Shown piece by piece: positions 25,010 through 34,134 of a stretch of DNA of 64,000 nucleotides. The position numbers and the translations under genes are program-made. Source of the stretch: Pseudoselenomonas ruminantium (GTDB lineage Bacteria > Bacillota > Negativicutes > Selenomonadales > Selenomonadaceae); the NCBI RefSeq assembly GCF_900113715.1, contig NZ_FOQK01000001.1, positions 31,829 to 95,828 on the forward strand. Reading direction: 5' to 3'. The first letter of the stretch is position 1, and every line of letters starts with the position of its first letter. A model generated the notes under the pieces. That model was not told where the DNA came from. It was given only the letters and a program-made list of their open reading frames with translations, and searched no databases.

Positions 25010-26053
25010 GTGAAAGATATATTTGGAATGACACTGGCAGAGCTGCAGGAAGTGCTGGCGCCATATAGGGTTCAGAAATTCCGTGCCAAGCAGATTGCGG
25101 AGTGGATGTACCAGCGTGGGGCGAAAGATTTTGCAGCGATGACGAATCTTTCCAAGTCTCTGCGCGAGGAACTGGCAAAGCAGCTGAATATCGGCCGCCC
25201 GCGCATCAAGGATCGTCTGGATTCCAAGGATGAACGCACGACGAAGTTCCTGCTGGAATATGCAGATGGAACGGCAGTCGAGACCGTGCTGATGCGGCAG
25301 CCGTATGGCAATAGCATCTGTGTGTCGACCCAGGCTGGCTGCAATATGGGCTGTGCATTCTGTGCGTCGACGCTGCACGGCATGGCCCGTGATCTCACGA
25401 AGGGAGAGATCCTTGCCCAGGCTGTAACCATCAACGATATGCTGCGTGAGGAAGAGAATGGAGCGAAGGTCGATACGATGGTCATCATGGGCTCGGGAGA
25501 ACCACTGATGAACTATGAGAACGTCATTGCGTTTCTGCGGCTGATCCATGAGGATTATACGCTGGGCATGGGGTATCGCAACATCACGCTGTCGACCTCG
25601 GGCATCGTGCCGCATATGTATAAGCTGGCGGAGGAGGGGATGCCGATATCGTTGTCGGTATCGCTGCATGCGCCCAATCAGGAGCTGCGTTCGCAGATCA
25701 TGCCGATCAACCGCAAGTATCCTTTGGCGGATGTCATAGCGGCGGCCAAGCATTATGCCGATACGACGAAGCGGCGTGTGACCTATGAGTATATCCTCAT
25801 CGATCAGCTCAATGACGGTGAGCAGCAGGCACGGGAGCTATCCGCCTTGCTGAAGGGGCAGCTGGCCAGTGTCAATCTCATCCCCATCAACCCCGTAGTT
25901 GAGCGCAATCTGCTGCGGCCCTCGAAGGCACGCATCGATTGGTTTGAGAAATATCTGGCCGATCATCATGTGAACGTTACGGTTCGCCGCGAGATGGGAA
26001 CTGACATTCAGGCTGCCTGTGGGCAGCTGCGCAACAAGCATCTGCAAGACTGA
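25010..26053 (+). CDS. rlmN: 23S rRNA/tRNA adenine-C2 methyltransferase RlmN
   Basis: RlmN is a radical SAM enzyme that methylates A2503 of 23S rRNA and A37 of some tRNAs. The 347-residue product has CNMGCAFCAST (CX3CX2C), MGSGEPLMN, STSGIVPHMY, SVSLHAPN and a late Cys in DIQAACGQL that matches the conserved catalytic Cys. Start GTG 25010 follows AAAGGA and gives the family N-terminus VKDIFGMTLAEL; upstream codons lie inside rsmB. Confidence 0.96.
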   Translation: MKDIFGMTLAELQEVLAPYRVQKFRAKQIAEWMYQRGAKDFAAMTNLSKSLREELAKQLNIGRPRIKDRLDSKDERTTKFLLEYADGTAVETVLMRQPYGNSICVSTQAGCNMGCAFCASTLHGMARDLTKGEILAQAVTINDMLREEENGAKVDTMVIMGSGEPLMNYENVIAFLRLIHEDYTLGMGYRNITLSTSGIVPHMYKLAEEGMPISLSVSLHAPNQELRSQIMPINRKYPLADVIAAAKHYADTTKRRVTYEYILIDQLNDGEQQARELSALLKGQLASVNLIPINPVVERNLLRPSKARIDWFEKYLADHHVNVTVRREMGTDIQAACGQLRNKHLQD

Positions 26054-26096
26054 AGGGTGTCTGGAGGCGTGCAGCCTAGGCATGGCGGAGGCTTTC

Positions 26097-26105
26097 TGCT
26101 ATAAT
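26097..26105 (+). promoter_or_regulatory. Extended -10 promoter element of the FHA/PP2C operon
   Basis: TGCTATAAT lies 40 bases before the first FHA gene. No good -35 was found. Confidence 0.45.
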
Positions 26106-26145
26106 GGACAAAAAGGAAAACAGACAGGAAAAGGAGGTCTGTTTT

Positions 26146-26889
26146 ATGGGAATCGGCAAGCTGGAATCGTTCCTCGAAAACCATATCGAAGGATTTTTCA
26201 ACAAAAGGTTCAGCAGCAGCCTGGAATTGGTTGAGCTGATCAAGGGAATCGAAAAAGAAGTGGCGCGGCAGGGGCGTGGCAAGGCCATGCATCAAGTGCC
26301 GAACTGCTATGCATTCACTTTAGCTGGCGATGATTACCAGCGGTTCTGTGCCCAGCGTGTCATCGACACCTTGTATGCTGCGGTGGAGAAACAGGTGATC
26401 CTGCAGAATTATCGCATGACAGGTCAATTGCGGATCGAGTGCCGGCAGGATAAGGCGCGGGGCATTGGAACCTACACGCTTGAATCCTCCTATGAGGAGC
26501 TGCCGACGCCCCAGCAGTCTGAGGCGGCAGCCAATACGATCGTCTTGGAGCGGTCTGCTCTTTTGGCCAGCACGCCATTGAATCTTCCCCGTGAGTACAA
26601 GACGGTATCGCTGACGGTACTGGAGGGGCCGGATAAGGATGCTTATCTGGAATTTGGTGAGAAGAAGATCTATATCGGCCGCCGGGACAAAAATGAATTT
26701 ATCCTGACCGATACGAAAGCATCGCGGCTTCATGCCTGGATCACATATGAGGAGCATCGTCATATCCTGCACGATGCACAGAGTACGAATGGCACGTTTG
26801 TGAATGGCAAGCGCGTGGATACGCATTGTCTGCAAGCGGGCGATAAGATCAAGGCAGGTTCCACGGTTTTAGTATATGAGGTGATTTGA
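26146..26889 (+). CDS. FhaA-like protein: DUF3662 domain and FHA domain
   Basis: The 247-residue protein has an N-terminal DUF3662 (FhaA_N) domain, about 1-115, starting GIGKLESFLENHIEGFFNKR. A C-terminal FHA phosphothreonine-binding domain follows (about 165-247), with IGRRDKNEF, SRLHAWI and NGTFVNGKR. In Actinobacteria and Firmicutes such proteins bind phosphorylated partners of the PASTA kinase and affect wall synthesis. AAGGAGG at 26131 selects ATG 26146. It begins the operon with fhaB, PP2C, FtsW/RodA, PBP and kinase. Confidence 0.88.
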   Translation: MGIGKLESFLENHIEGFFNKRFSSSLELVELIKGIEKEVARQGRGKAMHQVPNCYAFTLAGDDYQRFCAQRVIDTLYAAVEKQVILQNYRMTGQLRIECRQDKARGIGTYTLESSYEELPTPQQSEAAANTIVLERSALLASTPLNLPREYKTVSLTVLEGPDKDAYLEFGEKKIYIGRRDKNEFILTDTKASRLHAWITYEEHRHILHDAQSTNGTFVNGKRVDTHCLQAGDKIKAGSTVLVYEVI

Positions 26890-26890
26890 A

Positions 26891-27343
26891 TTGCCGGCAA
26901 TGGCGATGATTTTGAAGGGTGTCCGCGTGATACTCGAATATGGCATGCTGCTATGGCTGCTGTGGTTTGCCACGAAGCTCACACGGCGTATGTTTATGGA
27001 AATCCGCAAGGAGAGCAGGCAGCAGCGGCGGCCGGAGACCAGCCAGAATGAAGCTGTGCTTTCCGTGCTGGAGGCTGAGGAAGAAAATCTTGCTGGCAGG
27101 CGGTTTGCTTTCCAGGAGCAGATTGCCATCGGCCGTGGAGAGGATAACGATATCGTGATCCCTGAGGGATTTGTGTCGCATCATCATGCGGTCATCTATC
27201 AGCATGGCAATCAGTATGTCGTTGAAGACCTGGGCAGCATGAATCACACGTATGTGAATGATCAAGTGCTGGAAGGCAGGGCTTATATCAAGCCAGGCGA
27301 CATTGTCCGTATTGGCATGGTCGCATTGAGATTCGAGAGGTGA
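26891..27343 (+). CDS. FhaB-like membrane-anchored FHA protein
   Basis: The 150-residue protein has an N-terminal membrane helix (about 12-30) and a cytoplasmic FHA domain at about 75-150. It shows IGRGEDNDIVI, SHHHAVI, LGSMNHTYVND and VRIGMVALRF. The start codon is a TTG (26891) six bases after GAGGTGA, just behind the fhaA stop; ATG 26900 is possible. It likely recruits phosphorylated proteins to the wall synthesis machinery encoded downstream. Confidence 0.85.
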   Translation: MPAMAMILKGVRVILEYGMLLWLLWFATKLTRRMFMEIRKESRQQRRPETSQNEAVLSVLEAEEENLAGRRFAFQEQIAIGRGEDNDIVIPEGFVSHHHAVIYQHGNQYVVEDLGSMNHTYVNDQVLEGRAYIKPGDIVRIGMVALRFER

Positions 27344-27347
27344 GCTG

Positions 27348-28052
27348 ATGATTCAGGTATACGAGGCCACCGATGTTGGTCTGGTCCGTCCGAGAAATGA
27401 AGATTGTGCGGTGGTGTTTGAGCCCTCGACGTATGTGGTGGCTGACGGCATGGGCGGCCATGTGGCCGGTGAAGTGGCCAGCCATCTGCTTACGGATACG
27501 GTTCGCCGCCAGTTGTCAGGCGTAGCAGCAATCGGGGAAGAGGAACTGCGTCAGGCTGTGCTGGCGGGGAACCGGGCCATTTTGGATTGTGAGAAAGAAA
27601 ATCCGGATTACAAAGGCATGGGCACTACGGCCACGGTCCTGCACCTGGCTGGCGATGAAGCCTATTGGGCCCATGTCGGTGACAGCCGCTTGTATCTGCT
27701 GCGTGGCGACTCGCTGCGGCAGGTCACGCGCGACCATTCCTATGTGGAAGACTTGGTGGTGGAAGGCACGATCACTGAGGCCGAGGCCCGTGTGCATCCG
27801 AAACGGAATTATCTGACGCGGGCTGTTGGGGTCGAGGCTGACCTTGAAGTCGATACAGGCCGCTTCAGCGTGCAGCAGCAGGATATCCTGCTGCTGGCGA
27901 CGGATGGCTTGATGAAGGCCGTCGATGATGATGCGATCGGGGAAATCCTCCGTGCTGGGGGAGAAGACCCGGCAGCAGAGCTCATCCAGCAGGCATTGGC
28001 TGGTGGCGGCCGTGATAATATCACAGCAATCGTGGTGGTGTGTGGCCCATGA
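27348..28052 (+). CDS. prpC: PP2C-type Ser/Thr protein phosphatase
   Basis: The 234-residue protein has the metal-binding motifs of bacterial PP2C enzymes: GLVRPRNEDC, VADGMGGHVAGEVAS, ATVLHLAGDEAYWAHVGDSR, RDHSYVEDLV, LTRAVG and LATDGLMK. GGRDNITAIVV ends the core. It should reverse phosphorylation by the PASTA kinase encoded 2.7 kb downstream. The last four bases overlap the FtsW/RodA start (ATGA). Confidence 0.95.
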   Translation: MIQVYEATDVGLVRPRNEDCAVVFEPSTYVVADGMGGHVAGEVASHLLTDTVRRQLSGVAAIGEEELRQAVLAGNRAILDCEKENPDYKGMGTTATVLHLAGDEAYWAHVGDSRLYLLRGDSLRQVTRDHSYVEDLVVEGTITEAEARVHPKRNYLTRAVGVEADLEVDTGRFSVQQQDILLLATDGLMKAVDDDAIGEILRAGGEDPAAELIQQALAGGGRDNITAIVVVCGP

Positions 28053-29320
28053 AGAATTGGGGATTACTTACCGCACCCTTGGGAATCGTCCTATGTGGCC
28101 TGAGCGTGCTTTACCTGAAGATGAATCCCGGTGGCTCGAAGCTGACGGCTGATGTGCTGCAGGGGCCGCTGGCCTATATACCGTGGCTGGCCGGTGTGAT
28201 CCTGCTGGCACTGTTCATCCAGGCAGTCATCATCCGGCGGCATGAGGATACGTTCCTGTTTCCGATCGTTATGACCCTGGCAAGTGTCGGCATCGTTGAG
28301 ATAGCCAGGCTCAAGCCATCACTGCTCGTCCGCCAGCTGCAGTGGCTTTGTGTGGCGATGTTCGTGATGATTTTGGTATTGCGCTTTTGGAGCCGCATCC
28401 GGCGGATGCTCAGTTATCCTTATCTGTTGGGGATTGTCTGTGTGTTCCTGCTTGGTCTGCCCCTGGTGTTTGGCACAGAGATCGGCGGCAGCAAGAACTG
28501 GCTGGTCTTGGGGCCTGTTTCCGTTCAGCCGTCGGAATTTGGCAAGATCCTGCTGGTATTTTTCCTTGCCTCGTACCTGTCGGATCATCGGCGGGTACTG
28601 ACACTGCCTTCGCGGCGCTTCCTGCTGCTGCGCCTGCCGCCTATCCGCTTCATCGCCCCGCTTATCTGCATCTGGGGCATGGCGGTCTTGATGTTTGTGG
28701 TAGAGAAGGATCTGGGGTCAGCCTTGCTGTTCTTTGGCATGGCCGTACTCATGACCTATATGGCGACTGGCAGCAAGTCGTATGCGTTTTTGGCGCTGGC
28801 GTTCATCGGCATTGCCGCGGCTGCCAGCTATGCGGCTTTCGGCCATGTGCGCGTGCGTTTTGACATCTGGCTGGATCCGTGGCAGGATCCGAATGGCATG
28901 GCCTATCAGATCGTGCAGTCGCTGTTCGCCTTCGGTACAGGGGGAATCTGGGGCACTGGCTTTGGCTTCGGTCATCCAGGCTTCATCCCCGAGGTGCACA
29001 CGGATTTCATCTTTGCGGCTATCGCTGAGGAGATGGGGCTGATTGCGACGATGATGCTGATTGTCTGCTATGTGCTGTTTTTCTGGCGGGGCATCAAAGC
29101 CGCGCTTGCCTGCCGCAGCGAGAAGGAAGCGCTGATGGCTGCTGGCTGCAGTTCGCTGCTGCTTCTGCAGGCGTTTATTATCATCGCCGGTGTTACGAAG
29201 TTCCTGCCACTTACCGGCATCACGCTGCCGTTCATCAGTTATGGCGGCAGTTCCCTGGTATCCAGCTTTATCTTGCTGGGCTTATTAGTATCATTATCAA
29301 AGGAGCAGGAACATGGCTGA
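28049..29320 (+). CDS. FtsW/RodA/SpoVE family peptidoglycan glycosyltransferase
   Basis: The 423-residue SEDS protein has about ten membrane helices, with VFGTEIGGSKNWL, PSEFGKILLVFFLA, VVEKDLGSALLFFG, GVTKFLPLTGITLPFISYGG and a large loop with the EVHTDFIFAAIAEE sequence. SEDS proteins polymerise lipid II together with a class B PBP, here the next gene, whose start overlaps by 8 bases. Whether it serves division or elongation cannot be told. ATG 28049 in the ATGA overlap is preferred over GTG 28040. Confidence 0.93.
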   Translation: MKNWGLLTAPLGIVLCGLSVLYLKMNPGGSKLTADVLQGPLAYIPWLAGVILLALFIQAVIIRRHEDTFLFPIVMTLASVGIVEIARLKPSLLVRQLQWLCVAMFVMILVLRFWSRIRRMLSYPYLLGIVCVFLLGLPLVFGTEIGGSKNWLVLGPVSVQPSEFGKILLVFFLASYLSDHRRVLTLPSRRFLLLRLPPIRFIAPLICIWGMAVLMFVVEKDLGSALLFFGMAVLMTYMATGSKSYAFLALAFIGIAAAASYAAFGHVRVRFDIWLDPWQDPNGMAYQIVQSLFAFGTGGIWGTGFGFGHPGFIPEVHTDFIFAAIAEEMGLIATMMLIVCYVLFFWRGIKAALACRSEKEALMAAGCSSLLLLQAFIIIAGVTKFLPLTGITLPFISYGGSSLVSSFILLGLLVSLSKEQEHG

Positions 29321-30710
29321 TTGGAAAATCAAGCGGCAAATCCTGCAAGCGGCATCGATTCTGTTGGTGCTGACAGGTCTTTTGACCGCATATATCGTTT
29401 ATCTTTCCACTTGGGAGGCTGATGGCCTTGCCAACAATTCGCTGAATATGCGCCGTGCTGCGGCTCGGGCGGATATCTGGCGCGGGGCGATCCTGGATGC
29501 ACAGGGGCGTGTGCTGGCACAGAACCGGCAGGATGGCAGCCGCAGCTACCCGATGGGAGCGGCTATGGCTGCCGTGACAGGTTACAATGGGGAGAATATC
29601 GGCAGTGCTGGCGTGGAAGGCCATGCCAACCGTGAACTGCTGGGCCTGTCCGAGGACTTGAGCCATATGGGGGCTGTCTCGCAGTTATTCCAGTCAGAGC
29701 GTGGCAATGACGTCAGGCTGACAATCGAAGCCGATGCCCAGCAGGCTGCCTATGATGGCCTCGATGGCCGCAAGGGCGCTGTGGTGGTGCTCGATGCGGA
29801 TACTGGTGCAGTGCTGGCGATGGTCAGTGCACCGTCATATGATCCGAACAATATCGAGGCCAATTGGAAAGAGTTATCGCAGCAGGCCGATGGCGCTTTG
29901 CTGAATCGGGCGGTGCAGGGCATGTATCCGCCGGGGTCGACCATCAAGCCGATGATTGCCGATGCAGCATTGACGGAGGGTGTGACCGATGAGAAGGAAA
30001 TCTTTGACTGCAATGGTGAGCTGGATGTAGGCGGCGGCCACTCCATCCGCGAGAGCCATGGCGAGGTCCACGGCAAAGTGGATCTGCGCAAGGCACTGAC
30101 TGAATCGTGCAACGTCACGTTTGGCACGCTGGGAATGCGTCTGGGCGATGCCAAGCTCAAGAAGAGTTTTGAACGGTTTGGCTTTGACCGCGGGCTGGGG
30201 GGCGAGATACTCATGGCCAGACCGCATCTGCCTGACTTCGGCAAGCTGGGCAGCGGCGATCAGGCGCAGACGGCCATCGGCCAGAGCACCTTGCTGGTGA
30301 CGCCGATGCATATGGCCTTGCTGGCTGCTGCATATGCAAATGGCGGAACGATGATGAAGCCCTATCTGGTGCAGCAGGTCATCACGCCAGGCGGAATGGT
30401 CATTGCGGATACGCGTCCCGAAAAATGGCTGACGGTCACGACGCCGGAGATGGCCGCGAAGATCGACAGCTATATGGAAGATGTTGTCACTAGGGGCACG
30501 GGCCGGGCGGCTCAAGTCAGCGGTGTGCGTGTGACGGGCAAGACCGGTACAGCCGAGAATGCGGCTGGCGAGGATCATGCCTGGTTCATCGGTTCGGCTG
30601 AGCTTCGCAACCGCCGGATTGCGTTTGCTATCATCGTGGAAAATGGTGGCGGCGGCGGTACCCAGGCGGCCCCGATTGCCCGTAAGGTGATCCTTAGCTT
30701 GCAGAATTAG
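29313..30710 (+). CDS. Class B penicillin-binding protein (PbpA-like transpeptidase)
   Basis: The 465-residue protein has one N-terminal membrane anchor (about 12-32), a short dimerisation region and a transpeptidase domain. Catalytic motifs are STIK (Ser209-Lys212, in YPPGSTIKP), SCN (in TESCNVTFGTL) and KTGTAEN near residue 411. It is shorter than FtsI and resembles PbpA of actinobacterial and clostridial FHA-PP2C-SEDS-PBP-kinase operons. It should crosslink peptidoglycan with the preceding SEDS partner. Confidence 0.93.
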   Translation: MADWKIKRQILQAASILLVLTGLLTAYIVYLSTWEADGLANNSLNMRRAAARADIWRGAILDAQGRVLAQNRQDGSRSYPMGAAMAAVTGYNGENIGSAGVEGHANRELLGLSEDLSHMGAVSQLFQSERGNDVRLTIEADAQQAAYDGLDGRKGAVVVLDADTGAVLAMVSAPSYDPNNIEANWKELSQQADGALLNRAVQGMYPPGSTIKPMIADAALTEGVTDEKEIFDCNGELDVGGGHSIRESHGEVHGKVDLRKALTESCNVTFGTLGMRLGDAKLKKSFERFGFDRGLGGEILMARPHLPDFGKLGSGDQAQTAIGQSTLLVTPMHMALLAAAYANGGTMMKPYLVQQVITPGGMVIADTRPEKWLTVTTPEMAAKIDSYMEDVVTRGTGRAAQVSGVRVTGKTGTAENAAGEDHAWFIGSAELRNRRIAFAIIVENGGGGGTQAAPIARKVILSLQN

Positions 30711-30763
30711 AGAAGGATGCAGGGTGTTCGATAGATTTTACTTTTGTCTAGGAGGAACAGTTA

Positions 30764-32542
30764 ATGATAAAGCGTGTATTAGACCAACGCTATGAGCTGC
30801 AGGAACTGATCGGCGGCGGTGGCATGGCAGATGTCTACAGGGCGCAGGATTTATTGCTCAATCGCCCCGTAGCCGTAAAGATACTGCATGAGCAGTTCAA
30901 GAGCGATACGGAATTCATCAATAAGTTCAATCGCGAAGCGCAGGCGGCTGCACGCTTGTCGCATCCGAATATCGTCAACATCTTTGACGTTGGTGTGATG
31001 GATGACGCGCATTATATTGTCATGGAGTACGTGCCTGGCCGCACGTTGAAGGACAGGATCAAGCAGGAAGGCCATCTTTCTGTGGGCGATGCGCTGCAGG
31101 TTGCCAAGGACATCGCGCGGGCACTGGCACATGCCCATGCGAATAATCTGGTCCATTGCGATATCAAGCCGCATAACATCCTGATGATGCCGGATGGCAG
31201 TGCCAAGGTCGCAGACTTCGGCATTGCGCGTGCGGTCACGGAGTCTACGATGACTTATACGGGCAATGTGGTGGGGTCGGTACACTATTTCTCCCCGGAA
31301 CAGGCCAAGGGCACGCTGATCACCCCGAAGTCTGATGTTTATTCGCTGGGCGTGGTGCTCTATGAGATGCTTACCGGAGCGCTGCCCTTTACCGGAGAGA
31401 CGCCGGTGAGCATCGCGATGAAGCATCTGCAGGAGGAGCCAGTATCGGTGCGCCAGCTCGACCCTGCCATCCCGCCGGTCGTCGAGGCCATCGTGGCGCG
31501 GGCTATGAGCAAGGATCCTGCCATGCGTCCGGCGGCCGCGGAGTTCATGCATGATATCCAGCAGGCTGAGCAGATGCTGGGGGCAGGACAGGGCTTTGGA
31601 TCGGCAGCACCAGCTGATCCCTTTGCTACGCAGGTACTGCCGCGCGTAGAAGAGCCGGCTGAACCGGTTGTCTCGCGGCGCGAACGCCATCAGGCAGCGT
31701 CGTATGAGGATGAGGAACCTGAGCAGGAGAAATCGATCTTCAAGTCCAAGGCGTTCATTGCCGGCCTTATCATGGTACTGGTCATGGGCTTCTTCGCAGG
31801 AGCGTTCATGAGTTATGGCAAATTCTGGAGCACGGCTGAGGTTGTGGTGCCAGATGTGACCGGCAAACAGATGACGCTGGCCCGGCAGATCCTTGAAGAC
31901 AAGAAGCTGCGGGTCAATGTGGCTGAGACTTATGATGCAAGCGTGCCGGCAGGAACGGTTGTCTCCCAGAATCCGGAAGCTGGCGCGAAGGTCAAAGAGG
32001 AGCGTCTGGTCACGATCTATGTCAGCAAGGGCGGCGAAAGCCTGGAGATGCCAGATCTCAAGGGGCTTAGCCGCAAGGATGCGGAAGAGAAGCTCACGAA
32101 GATGGGGCTCAAGATCGGCTCTATCTATGAGCGGAATTCGGACGAGGAAGCCGGTACGGTCATAGCGACAGATCCGCGGGCTGGCAGCAAGATCAACAAG
32201 GGACAGAGTGTTGACATCACGGTCAGCAAGGGCAAGAAAGAGAAGAAGGTTTCTGTCCCTGATGTGACTGGCTTGCCGCTGGAGGCAGCTAAGGAGGCTA
32301 TCACGAGTGCAGGCTTCCATGTCGGCAGTGTGTCCAAAGAGCCCAGCAAGCAGGCAGAAGGGACCGTTGTCAGCCAGAGTCCAGCTGGCGGCAGCTCGAT
32401 AGCAGAAGGCACGGCCGTCAATCTCGTCGTGGCCGAAGCGTCTGTGGACAAGGGCAAGAAGGACAGCGATAAGAAAAACAATAAGCAGGAGAATGGGGCT
32501 CCGGCAGTGCAGCGGTCGACAGAAGGAACCAAGAGCCGCTGA
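30764..32542 (+). CDS. pknB: Ser/Thr protein kinase with three PASTA domains
   Basis: The 592-residue protein has an N-terminal kinase domain (about 10-270). It shows IGGGGMADVYRA, catalytic Lys39, HCDIKPHNIL (Asp133; Cys replaces the usual Arg of HRD) and DFGIARA (151-153). A juxtamembrane region leads to one membrane helix (about 328-350) and three extracellular PASTA domains (about 362-427, 428-495, 497-562), each starting with a VPDVTG- or MPDLKG-like motif. A Lys-rich tail ends the protein. PASTA kinases sense muropeptides or lipid II and phosphorylate wall and division factors. AGGAGGAAC precedes ATG 30764. It follows the PBP by 53 bases. Confidence 0.95.
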   Translation: MIKRVLDQRYELQELIGGGGMADVYRAQDLLLNRPVAVKILHEQFKSDTEFINKFNREAQAAARLSHPNIVNIFDVGVMDDAHYIVMEYVPGRTLKDRIKQEGHLSVGDALQVAKDIARALAHAHANNLVHCDIKPHNILMMPDGSAKVADFGIARAVTESTMTYTGNVVGSVHYFSPEQAKGTLITPKSDVYSLGVVLYEMLTGALPFTGETPVSIAMKHLQEEPVSVRQLDPAIPPVVEAIVARAMSKDPAMRPAAAEFMHDIQQAEQMLGAGQGFGSAAPADPFATQVLPRVEEPAEPVVSRRERHQAASYEDEEPEQEKSIFKSKAFIAGLIMVLVMGFFAGAFMSYGKFWSTAEVVVPDVTGKQMTLARQILEDKKLRVNVAETYDASVPAGTVVSQNPEAGAKVKEERLVTIYVSKGGESLEMPDLKGLSRKDAEEKLTKMGLKIGSIYERNSDEEAGTVIATDPRAGSKINKGQSVDITVSKGKKEKKVSVPDVTGLPLEAAKEAITSAGFHVGSVSKEPSKQAEGTVVSQSPAGGSSIAEGTAVNLVVAEASVDKGKKDSDKKNNKQENGAPAVQRSTEGTKSR

Positions 32543-32556
32543 GAAAGGGAACGTTC

Positions 32557-33465
32557 ATGCAAGAAGGGCGAGTCATCAAGGCCTATAACAGTTTTTTCTA
32601 TGTGCTGACTGAGGCAGAAGCTGGTCAGGAGCTTGTCACCTGCAAGCTGCGGGGGAAGTTCAAGAAATCGCGGCGCAGCATCGGTGTGGTGCCCGGCGAC
32701 CGCGTGCGCATCGACCGGCTGCCGGATGGCAGTGGTGTGGTTGAGGAGCAGCTGCCGCGCACGAGCCTGCTCAAGCGGCCGGCCGTGGCCAATATCACGC
32801 AGGTGGTGCTGACTTTTGCGCCGGCACAGCCGGATCTCCATCCGCTGCTGCTGAATCGTTTTCTGGTATTGGCTGAATGGTCGGGAATCCCGAAGATTGT
32901 CATCTGCGTCAATAAGCAGGATCTGTATGCTGGTGACATAGGGGCATTCCTCAAAGCATATGAGCAGATCGGCTATCCTGTCCTGCGTGTCTCGGCACAA
33001 CAGGGGGAGGGCATCGAGGCGCTGCGGCAGCAGCTGCAGGGCGAGACGACAGTCTTTGCCGGGCCATCCGGTGTCGGCAAGTCGTCGCTGCTGAATCGCA
33101 TTGATGAACGGCTGTCCTTGCAGACCGGCCAAGTCAGTGAGAAAATCAAGCGCGGCCGCCATACGACGCGTGTCGCGGAGCTTCTGCCCTATGCGGGCGG
33201 TTTTATCGTCGATACGCCGGGCTTCAGTGCGATGGAGCTCACCGAGCTGGATATACAGGATCTGCCAGGATATTTCCCCGAATTCCGGCCACATCTTGAT
33301 GCTTGCCGGTTTGCGCCCTGCAGCCATACGCATGAGCCGGACTGTGCGGTGAAAGCTGCCGTTGCAGCTGGTGCTATCACGCAGGAGCGTTACGACGCAT
33401 ATGTGAACATCTACGAAGAAATCAAAGAGAATCAAAAGATTGCACGAAAGAAGGAATATAAATGA
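32557..33465 (+). CDS. rsgA: Ribosome small subunit-dependent GTPase A
   Basis: RsgA checks 30S subunit maturation. The 302-residue protein has an OB-fold (about 1-70) and circularly permuted GTPase motifs: NKQD (G4) before GPSGVGKSSLLN (G1) and DTPGF (G3). A C-terminal zinc site includes CRFAPCSHTHEPDC. It lies 14 bases after the PASTA kinase, a common order, and RsgA is a known substrate of such kinases in other Firmicutes. The stop overlaps rpe by 4 bases. Confidence 0.96.
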   Translation: MQEGRVIKAYNSFFYVLTEAEAGQELVTCKLRGKFKKSRRSIGVVPGDRVRIDRLPDGSGVVEEQLPRTSLLKRPAVANITQVVLTFAPAQPDLHPLLLNRFLVLAEWSGIPKIVICVNKQDLYAGDIGAFLKAYEQIGYPVLRVSAQQGEGIEALRQQLQGETTVFAGPSGVGKSSLLNRIDERLSLQTGQVSEKIKRGRHTTRVAELLPYAGGFIVDTPGFSAMELTELDIQDLPGYFPEFRPHLDACRFAPCSHTHEPDCAVKAAVAAGAITQERYDAYVNIYEEIKENQKIARKKEYK

Positions 33466-34106
33466 TCAAGATTGCACCCTCCATCCTGTCGGCTGACTTT
33501 GCGCATCTGGCTGATGAAGTGAAGAAGGTTACCGATGCTGGTGCCGAGTATATCCATATCGATGTCATGGATGGCACGTTCGTGCCGAATATCACGCTGG
33601 GGTCGCCCGTGGTCAAGAGCCTGCGCAAGACGTCCAAGGCTGTCTTTGATGTCCATCTGATGACGGAACATCCTGAGACGCAGATCGAGGCGTTTGCCGA
33701 GGCTGGCGCAGACATCATCACGTTCCATGTCGAGGCGGCGAAACATCCGCATCGCATCATCCAGCAGATCAAGGCCGCAGGTTGCAAGGCGGGTATCGCC
33801 GTCAATCCGGGCACTTCGCTGGCTATGATCGAAGAGCTTATCGCCGATGTGGATATGGTGCTCATCATGACGGTAAATCCAGGGTTTGGCGGCCAGAAAT
33901 TCATCGCGTCCCAGCTCGATAAGATCCATATGCTGTACCATACCATCAAGGATATGGGCTTTGCCTGTGATATCGAGGTCGATGGAGGCATCAATGCCGA
34001 GACGAGCAAGCTCGTGCGCGAGGCTGGCGCCAATGTGCTCGTAGCTGGTTCGGCAATCTATGGTGCAGAGGATGCTGCGGCGGCGATCCAGGCAATCCGC
34101 AGCTGA
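33462..34106 (+). CDS. rpe: Ribulose-phosphate 3-epimerase
   Basis: The 214-residue TIM-barrel enzyme of the pentose phosphate pathway has IAPSILSADFAHL, HIDVMDGTFVPNI, VHLMTEHPE, MTVNPGFGGQKFI and EVDGGINAET, with the metal-binding His and Asp residues in place. It overlaps rsgA by 4 bases in the common rsgA-rpe order. Confidence 0.97.
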   Translation: MIKIAPSILSADFAHLADEVKKVTDAGAEYIHIDVMDGTFVPNITLGSPVVKSLRKTSKAVFDVHLMTEHPETQIEAFAEAGADIITFHVEAAKHPHRIIQQIKAAGCKAGIAVNPGTSLAMIEELIADVDMVLIMTVNPGFGGQKFIASQLDKIHMLYHTIKDMGFACDIEVDGGINAETSKLVREAGANVLVAGSAIYGAEDAAAAIQAIRS

Positions 34107-34134
34107 GCTTATGAAGAAACAAGGAGAATCTGAA

